Positions 22,273 to 30,593 of a stretch of DNA of 64,000 nt are shown here, one piece after another (within the stretch, counting starts at the first letter, position 1; the number at the start of each line of letters is the position of its first letter). This DNA is from Alphaproteobacteria bacterium (GTDB lineage Bacteria > Pseudomonadota > Alphaproteobacteria > UBA828): the NCBI GenBank assembly GCA_022820945.1, contig JAJEEP010000007.1, forward strand, positions 1-64,000. The letters run 5' to 3'. The position numbers and the translations under genes are program-made. The notes under the pieces were generated by a model. It worked only from the letters and a program-made list of their open reading frames with translations. It ran no database searches and was not told where the DNA came from.

Positions 22273-22896
22273 ATGCTGGTGGTGTGGGGCCGCAAGAACT
22301 CGATCAACGTGCAGAAGGTGATGTGGACCGTGGCCGAGCTGGGCCTGGACCACGAGCGGAAGGACGTGGGCGGCCCCTTCGGCGGGCTCGACACGGATGA
22401 CTACGGCGCGCTCAACCCCAATCGGCGCATCCCCACCATCGTGGACAGTGACGGCACCACCGTCTGGGAATCGCACAGCTGCGTGCGTTACCTCGCCGCC
22501 CGCTACGGCGCAGGCAGCCTCTGGCCCGAGGACCCGTCGGCCCGCGCGCTCGGCGACCGCTGGCTCGACTGGATGCATACGACGCTCTTGCCCGACCTCG
22601 CGCCGGTCTTCATCGGCCTCATCCGCACACCGGCCGAGAAGCGCGACATGGCGCGGATCGAGCGCTGCGTTCGCGCCATGGGCGAGACCTGGCGCATCCT
22701 CGATGCCCACATGGAGGGGCGCCGCTTCGTCGCGGCGGACTCGCTCACCATGGGCGACATCGCGGTCGGCGCCACCTGCTATCGCTACCACGCGCTGGAT
22801 ATCGAGCGGCCTGCGCTCCCCAACATCGCGGCCTGGTACGAGCGGCTGCAGGAGCGCGCGCACTTCCGCACCCACGTGATGATCCCGCTGAGTTAG
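22273..22896 (+). CDS. Glutathione S-transferase
   Basis: The 207-aa product has an N-terminal thioredoxin-like GST domain (VVWGRKNSINVQKVMWTVAE; NRRIPTIVDSDGTTVWESHS with the cis-Pro and ES motif that bind glutathione) and an all-helical C-terminal domain ending in PALPNIAAWYERLQERAHF. ATG 22273 has GGGGAGG about 9 bases upstream. The last 206 bp are duplicated at 24008-24213 beyond an AT-rich gene. Confidence 0.92.
   Translation: MLVVWGRKNSINVQKVMWTVAELGLDHERKDVGGPFGGLDTDDYGALNPNRRIPTIVDSDGTTVWESHSCVRYLAARYGAGSLWPEDPSARALGDRWLDWMHTTLLPDLAPVFIGLIRTPAEKRDMARIERCVRAMGETWRILDAHMEGRRFVAADSLTMGDIAVGATCYRYHALDIERPALPNIAAWYERLQERAHFRTHVMIPLS
22691..22896 (+). repeat. Direct repeat, left copy (3' end of the GST gene)
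   Basis: This segment runs from GGCGCATCCTCGATGCCC through the GST stop codon. It is the intact-gene copy of a 206-bp direct repeat. The right copy at 24008-24213 differs at four positions by eye, and the AT-rich gene at 22921-23994 lies between them. Confidence 0.95.
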
Positions 22897-22920
22897 TCTC
22901 AGCCTGCAGGAATAGCTGGC

Positions 22921-23994
22921 ATGGCTACAACAGAACAGTATGTTGAATTGCTGAAGGCTTGCACCCATATTCTTTCGTTAGAGCCGAATAAACAAAGATA
23001 CTCTAGGAGACCAGAATGGGGAGAATTGTCGTTTGACGGAATTGAATCTCACTTGGATATGGTGTTTTTGTTGACGAAACGTCTGAAGTCAATTCCCGAG
23101 AACCTTATAGTAACCATTCCGGATGGTATCGTTACACATACGATCAGCAACATGGCGACTATCTTTAGGGAACTTCAGGAAATAGATGATTTCAAAATAT
23201 CGCAAGATAATGCGCAATCAATTCACACTCAGCGAACTAATTCTCTACGGGATATTGCGGAGAAGTTTGCGGAAAGAATTGGTCCCTGGATTACTCTTCT
23301 GTCGAATACGGGCGAAGAGACAGACAGCTTGTCTGGTAAAATTAGAGCGGCCAGCGATGAAGTAGTCAAGACTCTGGACGAAACACGAGATTATGCTCAA
23401 AAGAAAACAAGTGAAATTGAATCTGTTTTGAAAGTGGCTCGTACCCAATCTGGTGAGGCGGGCGCTGCGGCATTTACCAAGCAATTCGAAGTGGAGGCTA
23501 GAGCTGCTAAGAGACGCAGCGCCTATTGGTTGATACCGACTGGAGCTTTTGCGTTGGCAGCCCTTGTTCTGTCAATATTATTCATGCTTGGCTTGTTTAC
23601 TGGAGTGCCGACAAGCTCCGACAATCATACTGCGGTCAGTACTTTCCAATTGGTTTATGCCATTGGTGGGCGTATTGTCGGAATATCTGTCCTGTTTTAT
23701 GCTAGCATATGGTCCGGGAGAGTTGCCCTCGCAAACATGCACTTGAGCAGCGTAAACAAACATCGGGCAATTAGCTTAGAGACGCTGCAAGCATTTCAAA
23801 ACGCTGTCGACGATAATGCGGCTAGGGATGCTGTAGTCTTGGAGGCTGCGCGAGCGGTGTATGAAAATGTGCCAAGCGGCTACATTGGCCGGCAGATAGG
23901 CGAGCATGGCGGTGGAGGGCGCATATTGGAGCTTATCAGAAGCGCGAAGCCACAATCGGATTCGTACACATCTGCCGGTCCACCGCAGCAGTGA
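22921..23994 (+). CDS. AT-rich orphan two-TM coiled-coil protein, unknown function
   Basis: I do not recognise this 357-aa protein. Residues 1-130 look soluble and helical. About 135-200 is a charged probable coiled coil. Two membrane segments follow (about 201-226 and 243-266). The C-terminal part (NKHRAISLETLQAF, then DAVVLEAARAVYENVPSGY) would face the cytosol. Base use is foreign: bases 23101-23160 hold 26 G+C in 60, against 49 in 60 at 22501-22560 in the GST gene. It sits alone between the two copies of the GST 3' end, which suggests acquired DNA. A membrane effector or defence role is possible but only speculation. Confidence 0.8.
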   Translation: MATTEQYVELLKACTHILSLEPNKQRYSRRPEWGELSFDGIESHLDMVFLLTKRLKSIPENLIVTIPDGIVTHTISNMATIFRELQEIDDFKISQDNAQSIHTQRTNSLRDIAEKFAERIGPWITLLSNTGEETDSLSGKIRAASDEVVKTLDETRDYAQKKTSEIESVLKVARTQSGEAGAAAFTKQFEVEARAAKRRSAYWLIPTGAFALAALVLSILFMLGLFTGVPTSSDNHTAVSTFQLVYAIGGRIVGISVLFYASIWSGRVALANMHLSSVNKHRAISLETLQAFQNAVDDNAARDAVVLEAARAVYENVPSGYIGRQIGEHGGGGRILELIRSAKPQSDSYTSAGPPQQ

Positions 23995-24007
23995 CAGGCG
24001 TCGCCGG

Positions 24008-24213
24008 GGCGCATCCTCGATGCCCACATGGAGGGGCGCCGCTTCGTCGCGGCAGACTCGCTCACCATGGGCGACATCGCGGTCGGCGCCACCTGCTATC
24101 GCTACCACGCGCTGGATATCGAGCGGCCGGTGCTCCCCAACATCGCGGCCTGGTACGAGCGGCTGCAGGAGCGCGCGCACTTCCGCACCCACGTGATGAT
24201 CCCGCTGAGCTAG
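24008..24213 (+). pseudogene. Duplicated 3' fragment of the GST gene (right repeat copy)
   Basis: This is a second copy of the last 206 bp of the GST gene, in frame to its own TAG and lacking the first two thirds of the gene. It differs from the left copy by eye at four bases (GCGG to GCAG, CCTGCG to CCGGTG, AGT to AGC). Because the reading frame is kept and changes are few, the duplication looks recent or maintained by recombination. It probably marks the far end of the inserted AT-rich segment. Confidence 0.92.
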
Positions 24214-24300
24214 ACCCGATGTCACCTTTGTCGCGGCTACCGCCGCGCCGCGTGGGATACAAGCGGAAAACATTTAATGTGGGATTTGGCGGTCTATTCC

Positions 24301-24350
24301 GGCCCAAGGTGGCCCAAAGTGGCTCAAGGTGGCCCAAGTTGGTCCAAGGT
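24301..24350 (+). repeat. Five tandem 10-bp repeats (GGCCCAAGGT)
   Basis: GGCCCAAGGT, GGCCCAAAGT, GGCTCAAGGT, GGCCCAAGTT and GGTCCAAGGT follow one another without spacers. They lie 87 bp beyond the GST fragment in a gene-free region. The unit is too short and lacks spacers, so this is a minisatellite rather than CRISPR. Confidence 0.85.
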
Positions 24351-24540
24351 GGCGAAATCGGGGTCGCGCACGCGAGAGGCGTCGTCCGCGCGACACAAAG
24401 GGTCGCGGTCGCGACGGCAAGGTCCTGATCGCCGTCTATGTTGCTTGCTGTGGCCTGCTGGCATTCGCACTGCATGGCGCAATCTTGACGCGGGAACGGC
24501 ACCGCGTGCACCGCACCATGGTCCGGGGGCTTTGGTAGGA

Positions 24541-24672
24541 GAACACCCCCTCCTCACCCTAACCCTCTCCTCCCCCAGCGGGGGAGGAGAGGGAGAAATA
24601 AGTCACGTGGTCTCTCAACTTTCGTTCCCCCTCCGCCCTTCGGGGGGAGGGGGCCAGGGGGAGGTGGGGCGG
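24541..24672 (+). repeat. Two-hairpin dispersed intergenic element, copy 1
   Basis: The first hairpin is a perfect 14-bp stem CCCTCTCCTCCCCC / GGGGGAGGAGAGGG (24563-24593). The second is built from CCCCCTCC and GGAGGGGG near 24629-24655. The same order of blocks, including CCTAACCC at one end and CAGGGGGAGGTGGG at the other, occurs in reverse orientation at 43272-43390. Confidence 0.75.
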
Positions 24673-24702
24673 GCTGCGAAGCGGCCCGCGCGCTTCCTTA
24701 CA

Positions 24703-24797
24703 TCGTCATGCCCGGACTTGATCCGGGCATCTCTCTCCACAACACATTGTAAAGAAAATAAAAACGTGGATGGCCGGGTCAAGCCCGGCCATGACGA
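24703..24797. repeat. Inverted pair of palindromic repeats
   Basis: ATGCCCGGA-CTTGA-TCCGGGCAT (24708-24730) and ATGGCCGGG-TCAAG-CCCGGCCAT (24770-24792) are two copies of one palindrome in opposite orientation, flanked outside by CGTC and GACG. The 40 bp between them are AT-rich. This palindrome type is widespread in alphaproteobacterial intergenic regions. The pair could fold into a large cruciform. Confidence 0.85.
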
Positions 24798-24871
24798 GAA
24801 GGGGGCATGAGCCGCCGCGAACCGCCCGGCAACAGGCGCAGTGTTTGCCATGTGCGGAGCCAGGCTGCGGA

Positions 24872-25016
24872 GCAGCCTGGAGCGCGCGACGGCGCGCCGC
24901 GCCGAAGGCGCGTAGGCAAGCGAACGGAGTAAGCGCCCGCCGTTGAGGGAAACCAAAATAGCGCGAGCGCCCGGCGCCTGAGGGAACTGAAAGAGTCAGC
25001 GCCCGGCGCCTGAGGG
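24872..25016 (+). repeat. Dispersed GC-rich repeat with three copies of its core
   Basis: The core AGCGCCCGGCGCCTGAGGGA occurs at 24966-24985 and 24998-25016, and in a diverged form (AGCGCCCGCCGTTGAGGGA) at 24932-24950, where it is preceded by AAGCGAACGGAGTA. A fourth copy with the same flank is at 36540-36573. The remaining bases to 25162 show no gene or clear signal. This explains most of the gene-free region between the GST fragment and the SulP gene. Confidence 0.75.
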
Positions 25017-25162
25017 AAATTATCAAGTCAGGCCCGTGCGGCGCCCCGCTCCACGCAGACCATGGCCCGAACAGACATGCGGCTACACAGTCCCCGATTG
25101 CGTACACTACGCGCTAGCCGATTCGCCACCGAAGCACTCCCAAATCGCGACGGGTCATTCGC

Positions 25163-27400
25163 GTGACGTCAGCACTCTGGGAATTCGCGTCCGAGCTTCG
25201 CGCGGACATCGTGTCCGGCAAAGCCACGCCGGCGCTGTCGGCGGGCTTTACCTCGGGCCTGGGACTGCTCGCCGCCCAGGTCGCCTTCGGAACCTTCATC
25301 TTCTCGGGACCGTTGGCTCCCTATGCGTCGCAGGGAGTCGGCCTGATCCTGTTCGGGAACTTCGCCGCCTGTCTGCTCATCGCGCTCGCAAGCGGCTATC
25401 GAGGGGCGATTTCCGGACTTTCGCCGGCACTCGTGATCGGGATGGCGCTCATCGGCTCCACCATGGCGGCCGAGGGTCACGCGCTGTTCGTCACCACCGC
25501 GGTCGCGCTGATCATCGCCGCCGTCGCCACCGGCGCGTTCTGCCTCGCCATCGGCCAATTCTGTCTCGCCAACGTGGTGCGCTTCATTCCCTACCCGGTC
25601 GCAGGCGGGTTCGTCGCCGGAATCGGCGGCGCCGTCTGTATCGCGGCGCTCTCCATGATGGGGGTCGAGCCGCACTGGTCGGCGGTTCCGGGGTTCTTCG
25701 ATCCCGACGAGCTGTGGAAGTGGGCGCCGGGTGCGGCCTACGGGCTCGCGCTCTACCTGTCGATGAGGCGCTGGCGCCATCCGTTGATCCTGCCGGTCAG
25801 CGTCGTGCTCTTCGTCGGCGCATGCCATCTCGCTCTCTTCGCCCTCGGCATAACCGGCGAGGAGGCGAGGGCGGCCGGCTTGCTGCTCACGAGCACGGTC
25901 GAGGAAAGCCTGTGGCCGGCCTTGGCACCGGCCGACTTCGCGCACGTGGACTGGTCGGCGATGGCCGGGCAAATCCCCGACATGCTGACGCTGATCCTGG
26001 TCGCCCTCATCTGCGTCGTCATGAACATCGCGGGCCTGGAGCTTGCGGTGAACAGCGAGCTCGACTGGGACCGGGAGTTCAGGGCCAAGGGTTTCGCAAC
26101 CGTGATCTCCGGCCTGGGCGGCGGCACGGTGTCGACCTTGGTCGTTCCCGCCTCGCTGCGCGGCAAGCTATTCGGCGCAACGACGCGGCTCACCGGCGTC
26201 ATCGCCGCCCTTGTCATCGGCATCGCGCTTCTGCTCGGCGACGGGATGCTGGAGCTGGTTCCGGCGCCGCTGGTCGGCGGCATGCTGGTCTTTGCCGGAG
26301 CCGGCATGCTGGACGAGGGGATGGTAAGAAGCTGGAAACGGCTGCCCCGGCAGGAGTACGCCATCGTCCTGCTGATCTTCGCGATCATCATCGCGCTCGG
26401 ACTGCTCGAGGGCGTGGGCGCCGGTATCGCGGCGACGCTCGTGCTCTTCGCCGTTCGCCTCGGCCGGGTGGATTCCGTCGAGGCCCGGTTCACCCTACGC
26501 GAGCACCAGAGCAACAAGGCCCGGCCCGTCACCGATCGCGCCATCCTGCTGGCCGAGGGAGACCGGGTGCAGGCGTATCGCCTGCGCGGCTATATCTTTT
26601 TCGGCAGTGTCGTGCCCCTGGCCGATCAGCTTCGGCAAGTCCTGAGCGGTCCCTCGCCGCCGGCCTGTCTGATGCTGGACTTCGCCCGCGTCTCCGGCTT
26701 CGACTTCTCTGCGGTCAGCGTCCTCGGCAGGTTCCTGCAACGGGCCGACGCGGCCGGGGTTCGGGTGGTTCTGTGCGGAATCTCCGAGTCGCTGCGGATC
26801 GGGCTGGAGCGTATCCTGCCGCCGGCCGCGTTCTCCGAATTGCTGGTGGAGCCGAACGCGGATCGTGCGCTCGAGCGCTGCGAAGACATCGTCATCGCGA
26901 CCTGGAGAGCGGACGTGGGCGCGGCAGGAGAGCGGCGCGCGGAAATACTGGAGCATGCCGGCGAAGACCTGGAGCGCTACCTGGACCGGCAGATCCAGTT
27001 CGAGGACCTGATCGCGGACCTCGGAGAGTGGCTGCATCCTCGCGACTATGCCGAGGGCCAGCCCCTCGCCGGGCAGGATGCGCCCGACGAAGGCCTGCAG
27101 CTGCTGACCTCCGGCCGGGCCTCTGCATACGATCATGCGGGTGCGCGGCTCTATCAGCTTGGCCCCGGCGATGCTGTCTGGTCGGCAGGCGGGCTCGACG
27201 CCAACGCGAGCAGCGTGGTTGCGGACCAGCCCTGCCGGACTCTGGCGCTCACGCCCGACACCCGGCGCTGGCTGGAGTCGCACCAGGAGCATCTCGCGTT
27301 CAGGCTCTATCGTTACCTGCTGGCCAGGCAATTTCAGGCCGAGTCGGAAGACGGTCTCGCGCAGGAGAAGACGGGAAACCAAGGGGACTCTCCGCCATGA
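25163..27400 (+). CDS. SulP-family anion transporter with STAS and extra C-terminal domain
   Basis: The 745-aa product starts with a SulP membrane domain of about 10-12 hydrophobic segments (to about residue 430) containing GFTSGLGLLAAQVAFGTFIF and ISGLSPALVIGMAL. A STAS domain follows, about residues 455-570 (YRLRGYIFFGSVVPLADQL; MLDFARVSGFDFSAVSVLG). The last 170 residues read like a degenerate cyclic-nucleotide-binding-type beta-roll (LGPGDAVWSAGG; PCRTLAL). SulP proteins move sulfate, bicarbonate or dicarboxylates; the substrate is not clear. The start is GTG 25163. It stands alone after a long repeat region. Confidence 0.85.
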   Translation: MTSALWEFASELRADIVSGKATPALSAGFTSGLGLLAAQVAFGTFIFSGPLAPYASQGVGLILFGNFAACLLIALASGYRGAISGLSPALVIGMALIGSTMAAEGHALFVTTAVALIIAAVATGAFCLAIGQFCLANVVRFIPYPVAGGFVAGIGGAVCIAALSMMGVEPHWSAVPGFFDPDELWKWAPGAAYGLALYLSMRRWRHPLILPVSVVLFVGACHLALFALGITGEEARAAGLLLTSTVEESLWPALAPADFAHVDWSAMAGQIPDMLTLILVALICVVMNIAGLELAVNSELDWDREFRAKGFATVISGLGGGTVSTLVVPASLRGKLFGATTRLTGVIAALVIGIALLLGDGMLELVPAPLVGGMLVFAGAGMLDEGMVRSWKRLPRQEYAIVLLIFAIIIALGLLEGVGAGIAATLVLFAVRLGRVDSVEARFTLREHQSNKARPVTDRAILLAEGDRVQAYRLRGYIFFGSVVPLADQLRQVLSGPSPPACLMLDFARVSGFDFSAVSVLGRFLQRADAAGVRVVLCGISESLRIGLERILPPAAFSELLVEPNADRALERCEDIVIATWRADVGAAGERRAEILEHAGEDLERYLDRQIQFEDLIADLGEWLHPRDYAEGQPLAGQDAPDEGLQLLTSGRASAYDHAGARLYQLGPGDAVWSAGGLDANASSVVADQPCRTLALTPDTRRWLESHQEHLAFRLYRYLLARQFQAESEDGLAQEKTGNQGDSPP

Positions 27401-27517
27401 AACGAAGCCACGGGAAGGACGCCAGACTGCCGCTGGGGCATGATCGACACGTGAATGGCCGGGTGTAACGGGCCGGCGTTGCTGCTAGCGTTACCAACGA
27501 AAAATAGAGGGTTTGAC

Positions 27518-27811
27518 ATGACCGTAAGAGTGATTCTCGACGTCAAGGCGAAGCCCGGCACCGGGGACGAGGTGGTCGCGTTCTTCAGGTCGATCCTTCC
27601 GGAGACGCGGGCGTATGAGGGCTGCACGCGAGTCGAAACTCTGCAGAACAGCGACGACTCCGACAACGTGATCCTGGTGGAGGACTGGGACACCCACGAG
27701 CAATACGAGAAGTATCTGGCCTGGCAGCGGGAGAGAGGCGTCAGCGACCGGCTCAAGCAGGCCCTCGCCGAGCCGCCCAGCATCCGTCATTTCGACGTGA
27801 CCGACGCCTGA
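27518..27811 (+). CDS. Antibiotic-biosynthesis-monooxygenase (ABM) fold protein
   Basis: The 97-aa product has the dimeric alpha+beta barrel pattern of ABM/YgiN proteins: TVRVILDVKAKPGTGDEVVA, TRAYEGCTRVE and VILVEDWDTHEQYEKYLAW. Members oxidise quinones or act as small stress proteins; no substrate can be named. ATG 27518 follows AGAGGG by six bases, which is why the longer upstream frame is not used. A HigA-type gene starts 26 bp later. Confidence 0.85.
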   Translation: MTVRVILDVKAKPGTGDEVVAFFRSILPETRAYEGCTRVETLQNSDDSDNVILVEDWDTHEQYEKYLAWQRERGVSDRLKQALAEPPSIRHFDVTDA

Positions 27812-27837
27812 GCCGCGATGGGGGCGGAGGTATCGAC

Positions 27838-28131
27838 ATGACCCGATTGGAGCCGGTTCACCCGGGCGAGGTGTTGAAGCACGACTTCATGGAGCCATTC
27901 GGGCTGTCGGCGACGGCGCTTGCGAAGGCCATCGGCGTGACGCCGGCGCGGATCAACGAAATCGTGCGCGGTCGCCGCGGCATCACGGCCGAGACGGCGT
28001 TGCGGTTGGCGCGCTACTTCAACACCGATGCCCGGAGCTGGATGAATCTCCAACACCGCTACGAGCTGGATATCGCCGAGCGGGCGAACTCCGACGCCTT
28101 GCGCGCGATTCGTCCGCGCGACGTGGCGTGA
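27838..28131 (+). CDS. HigA-family antitoxin-like HTH protein, without an adjacent toxin
   Basis: The 97-aa product has the HigA/VapA signature VHPGEVLKHDFMEPFGLS at the N-terminus and an XRE helix-turn-helix (ALAKAIGVTPARINEIVRGRRGIT). Such proteins usually neutralise the HigB mRNA interferase and repress their operon. Here the gene before it is an ABM-fold protein and the gene after is convergent, so no HigB-sized gene is adjacent. It may be a solitary regulator. Confidence 0.85.
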   Translation: MTRLEPVHPGEVLKHDFMEPFGLSATALAKAIGVTPARINEIVRGRRGITAETALRLARYFNTDARSWMNLQHRYELDIAERANSDALRAIRPRDVA

Positions 28132-28162
28132 GGAGAAGAAACCCGCCCGATTCCGAGTCCCG

Positions 28163-28627
28163 TTACGCCTCGGCCCAGCCGTCCTTGTGGGCGCAGAACG
28201 TCTTCACGTCGAAGGTCGTGTGGTCGAAGAGCCAGCGGCCGTCGCGCTTCACCAGCCGGTCGTCGTAGGTCGCGAAGATCCAGCGCGCCTCGTCCTTGCC
28301 CTCGTCGTTCAGCGCCGTGCACGGCATGAGCAGCCACCACTGGCCGCGCGCGGTGTCTCCGTCCACGTCGATGATCTCGTTCAGCGCCAGGTGCGCGGCG
28401 AAGCTGATCTGCTTGCCCACCTCCCGCACCATGTTGCCGAAGGCCTCGGCGCCCTCCTGCCGGCCGAAGGCTTCGCCGCCGTCCCAGACCGCATCGGGGG
28501 TCATCAGCGTCACGATGCCGTCCGCGTCATAGCCCGCGTCGGCGTAGGACATGTAGCGATACTTGAGCCGGCGGATCGCCGCGATGTCCTCGAGCCGCTG
28601 GACGCGCTCTTCCAGAGTCCCGCTCAT
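28163..28627 (-). CDS. NTF2/SnoaL-like protein, paralog 1
   Basis: The 154-aa product has the cone-shaped SnoaL-like fold pattern: RLEDIAAIRRLKYRYMSYAD, DAVWDGGEAFGRQEGAEAF, HLALNEIIDVDGDTARGQWW and RWIFATYDDRLVKRDGRW. Such proteins are small dehydratase/isomerase-like or ligand-binding domains; no activity can be named. ATG 28627 forms an ATGA overlap with the stop of the paralog upstream, so they are co-translated. The two proteins align along their whole length. Confidence 0.8.
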   Translation of the reverse strand: MSGTLEERVQRLEDIAAIRRLKYRYMSYADAGYDADGIVTLMTPDAVWDGGEAFGRQEGAEAFGNMVREVGKQISFAAHLALNEIIDVDGDTARGQWWLLMPCTALNDEGKDEARWIFATYDDRLVKRDGRWLFDHTTFDVKTFCAHKDGWAEA

Positions 28628-29091
28628 TCTGCGTCCACCCAGCCGTCCTTGTGCGGCTTTATGAAATGGATGTCCACGGCAAGGCTCTCGTACAGCCAGG
28701 TGCCGTCGCGCCGCACGTAGCGGTCGTCGTACTGGCCGAGCAGCCAGACCGCCGTCTTCACGCCCTCCATCACGATGGTCGCGGGCATGATGATCCACCA
28801 CTGCCCGCGCGCGCTGTCACCGTCCACGTCGATGATCTCGTTCATCACCAGGTGCCCGGCGAAGACGATCTGCGACGAGACCCGGGTGAAGTGGGCGTGG
28901 ATCTCCTCCCGGCCCTGGTAGCGGCCGAAGTCGTCGCCGCCATCCCAGATCCCGTCTTCGACGAACTGCGCGGCGATGCCGTCCGCGTCGTAGCCGTCGT
29001 CGCAATAGGCGCAGTACTGATGCTTCAGCCGCTTGATCGCCTCGATCGATTCGAGCGTTTCGACGCGGCGTTCGAGGTCGCTTGCCGCCAT
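28624..29091 (-). CDS. NTF2/SnoaL-like protein, paralog 2
   Basis: The 155-aa product is a clear paralog of the downstream gene: RVETLESIEAIKRLKHQYCA, IWDGGDDFGRYQGREEIHAH, HLVMNEIIDVDGDSARGQWW and YDDRYVRRDGTWLYESL. The IDVDGD-ARGQWW block is shared almost exactly. The ATG at 29091 follows GAGGGAG by seven bases. A pair like this can form a heterodimer, which is inference. The ABC binding-protein gene lies 91 bp upstream on the same strand. Confidence 0.8.
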   Translation of the reverse strand: MAASDLERRVETLESIEAIKRLKHQYCAYCDDGYDADGIAAQFVEDGIWDGGDDFGRYQGREEIHAHFTRVSSQIVFAGHLVMNEIIDVDGDSARGQWWIIMPATIVMEGVKTAVWLLGQYDDRYVRRDGTWLYESLAVDIHFIKPHKDGWVDAE

Positions 29092-29182
29092 GACTGTCTC
29101 CCTCTTTTCCCTACGCGCACCGTTATCCGGCGCGGATTGCGGGGCCGGCGGCTGCACCCGCCGGCCCCTGCTCACGCTTGCA

Positions 29183-30370
29183 CTAGTTCTTGAGAATGAC
29201 CTCTTTCGGAATCGGGCCCGCGGTCACGTAGCCCGCCATCCGGGGCTGGCCCTCGTCGGTGCAGATGATGGCGTAGCGGGCCTTGTCCTGGATATGCAGC
29301 CGGTCGGAGAAGCTGCGCGGGCCCATCAGCGTGGGCTCGTCCGTGAACTTCTCCATCTCGGCCGTGACCGCCGCCGAATCCACCGTGCCCGCGCTCTCGA
29401 CCGCCTTGGCCCAGAGGTCCATCAGCACGTAGCCCGCGATGGGGAGCGAGGTGGCGGTCGGCTCGCCTTCCTTGGCCTCCAGCTTCTTGAAGAACGCCTC
29501 GACCTCCTCATCGACGCCGCCGTAGAGCGAGCTGAACGCGGCCGCGCAGAAGTTGCTAAGGTTCGGCACGGCGTCGAGCCAGTAGTGGCCGTCCATCGCG
29601 ACGCCCGAGACGATCAGCGTCTCGATGCCCGACGCCCGCATCTGCTTGATGGCGGACGCGGCGCCCGGCACGTAGGAGCAGACCGCGATTACGTCAGGCT
29701 TGGTGTCGAGCGCCTTGATGCGGTCGATCTGGCCCTGGATCGACGGGTCGTTGTTCTGGAACACGTCGAGGCCCAGCATCGTGGTGCCTTCCAGCCGAGG
29801 CCAGGCCCACTTGAAGCCGGCGCAGACCGACTTGTTATACTCGATGGTGTCGTCGCGCAGCAGGTAGGCCGTGCGCGCGCCGCGATTATCGTAGGCGTAG
29901 GTGGCGATGGAGGCGCCGTCGAGATGCGCCGCCTGGCCGCCGGTGAAGGCGAACGGGCCGATGCCCTCGATGCCCGCCTTGGCATCGCCCGCGCAGAGGA
30001 AGAGCGAGATGAGGCCCGCGTTCTGCGCCGCGTTGGCGGCGGGCGCGCCCATGTCGAAGTCGCAGTCGACGAAGACCACGCTCGCGCCGTCGTCGATGAC
30101 GATCTGGCCCGCCTTGACGCCCTCCTCGCGCTCGGACTTCGAGTCCGCCTGCGCGATCGTGAGCTGCTTGCCGAGCAGCCCGCCGGCGGCGTTGATCTCC
30201 TCGAGCCTGATCTGCGCCGCGAGCGTCGCGGGGCCGGTGTAGGCCGCCTGCCAGCCGCTGGTCGAGACGGCGAAGCCCACCACGATCTCGTGGTCGTCCG
30301 CCTGCACGGCGGTTGCTCCGCCGGCGACGAGTGCGCCGGCCATGACGGCGCCCACCATACGTTTCAACAT
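29183..30370 (-). CDS. LivK-type ABC transporter substrate-binding protein
   Basis: The 395-aa product has a signal peptide (MLKRMVGAVMAGALVAGGAT, ending about AVQA) and a type I periplasmic-binding-protein core: HEIVVGFAVSTSGWQAAYTG, INAAGGLLGKQLTIAQADSK and later DVIAVCSYVPGAASAIKQM. This family delivers branched-chain amino acids, amides or aromatic acids to LivHMGF permeases, none of which are in this window. It is probably co-transcribed with the two NTF2-like genes downstream. Confidence 0.88.
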   Translation of the reverse strand: MLKRMVGAVMAGALVAGGATAVQADDHEIVVGFAVSTSGWQAAYTGPATLAAQIRLEEINAAGGLLGKQLTIAQADSKSEREEGVKAGQIVIDDGASVVFVDCDFDMGAPAANAAQNAGLISLFLCAGDAKAGIEGIGPFAFTGGQAAHLDGASIATYAYDNRGARTAYLLRDDTIEYNKSVCAGFKWAWPRLEGTTMLGLDVFQNNDPSIQGQIDRIKALDTKPDVIAVCSYVPGAASAIKQMRASGIETLIVSGVAMDGHYWLDAVPNLSNFCAAAFSSLYGGVDEEVEAFFKKLEAKEGEPTATSLPIAGYVLMDLWAKAVESAGTVDSAAVTAEMEKFTDEPTLMGPRSFSDRLHIQDKARYAIICTDEGQPRMAGYVTAGPIPKEVILKN

Positions 30371-30593
30371 CGACGATCTCCCTCTGGTCGGTCGTTTGAT
30401 TTGTCGCGACGGCCCAAGGTAGGGCCACCGGCACGGCGCATCAACCGCACACCGAAACGCGTTCTAACTTGGCGGCGCGGAGTGCGGTGGGAATTCCGGC
30501 TCGAAAGGCAAAGGGTTTGCTCAATCCATCCGATATGCTATACCCTTTATGATATATTGCTACCATCATCATCCTTCGGGGCAGATTCCTACC

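Noticed and set aside
24301..24350. Tandem decamers as a CRISPR array
   Set aside because: Units are 10 bp with no spacers, and no cas genes are present.
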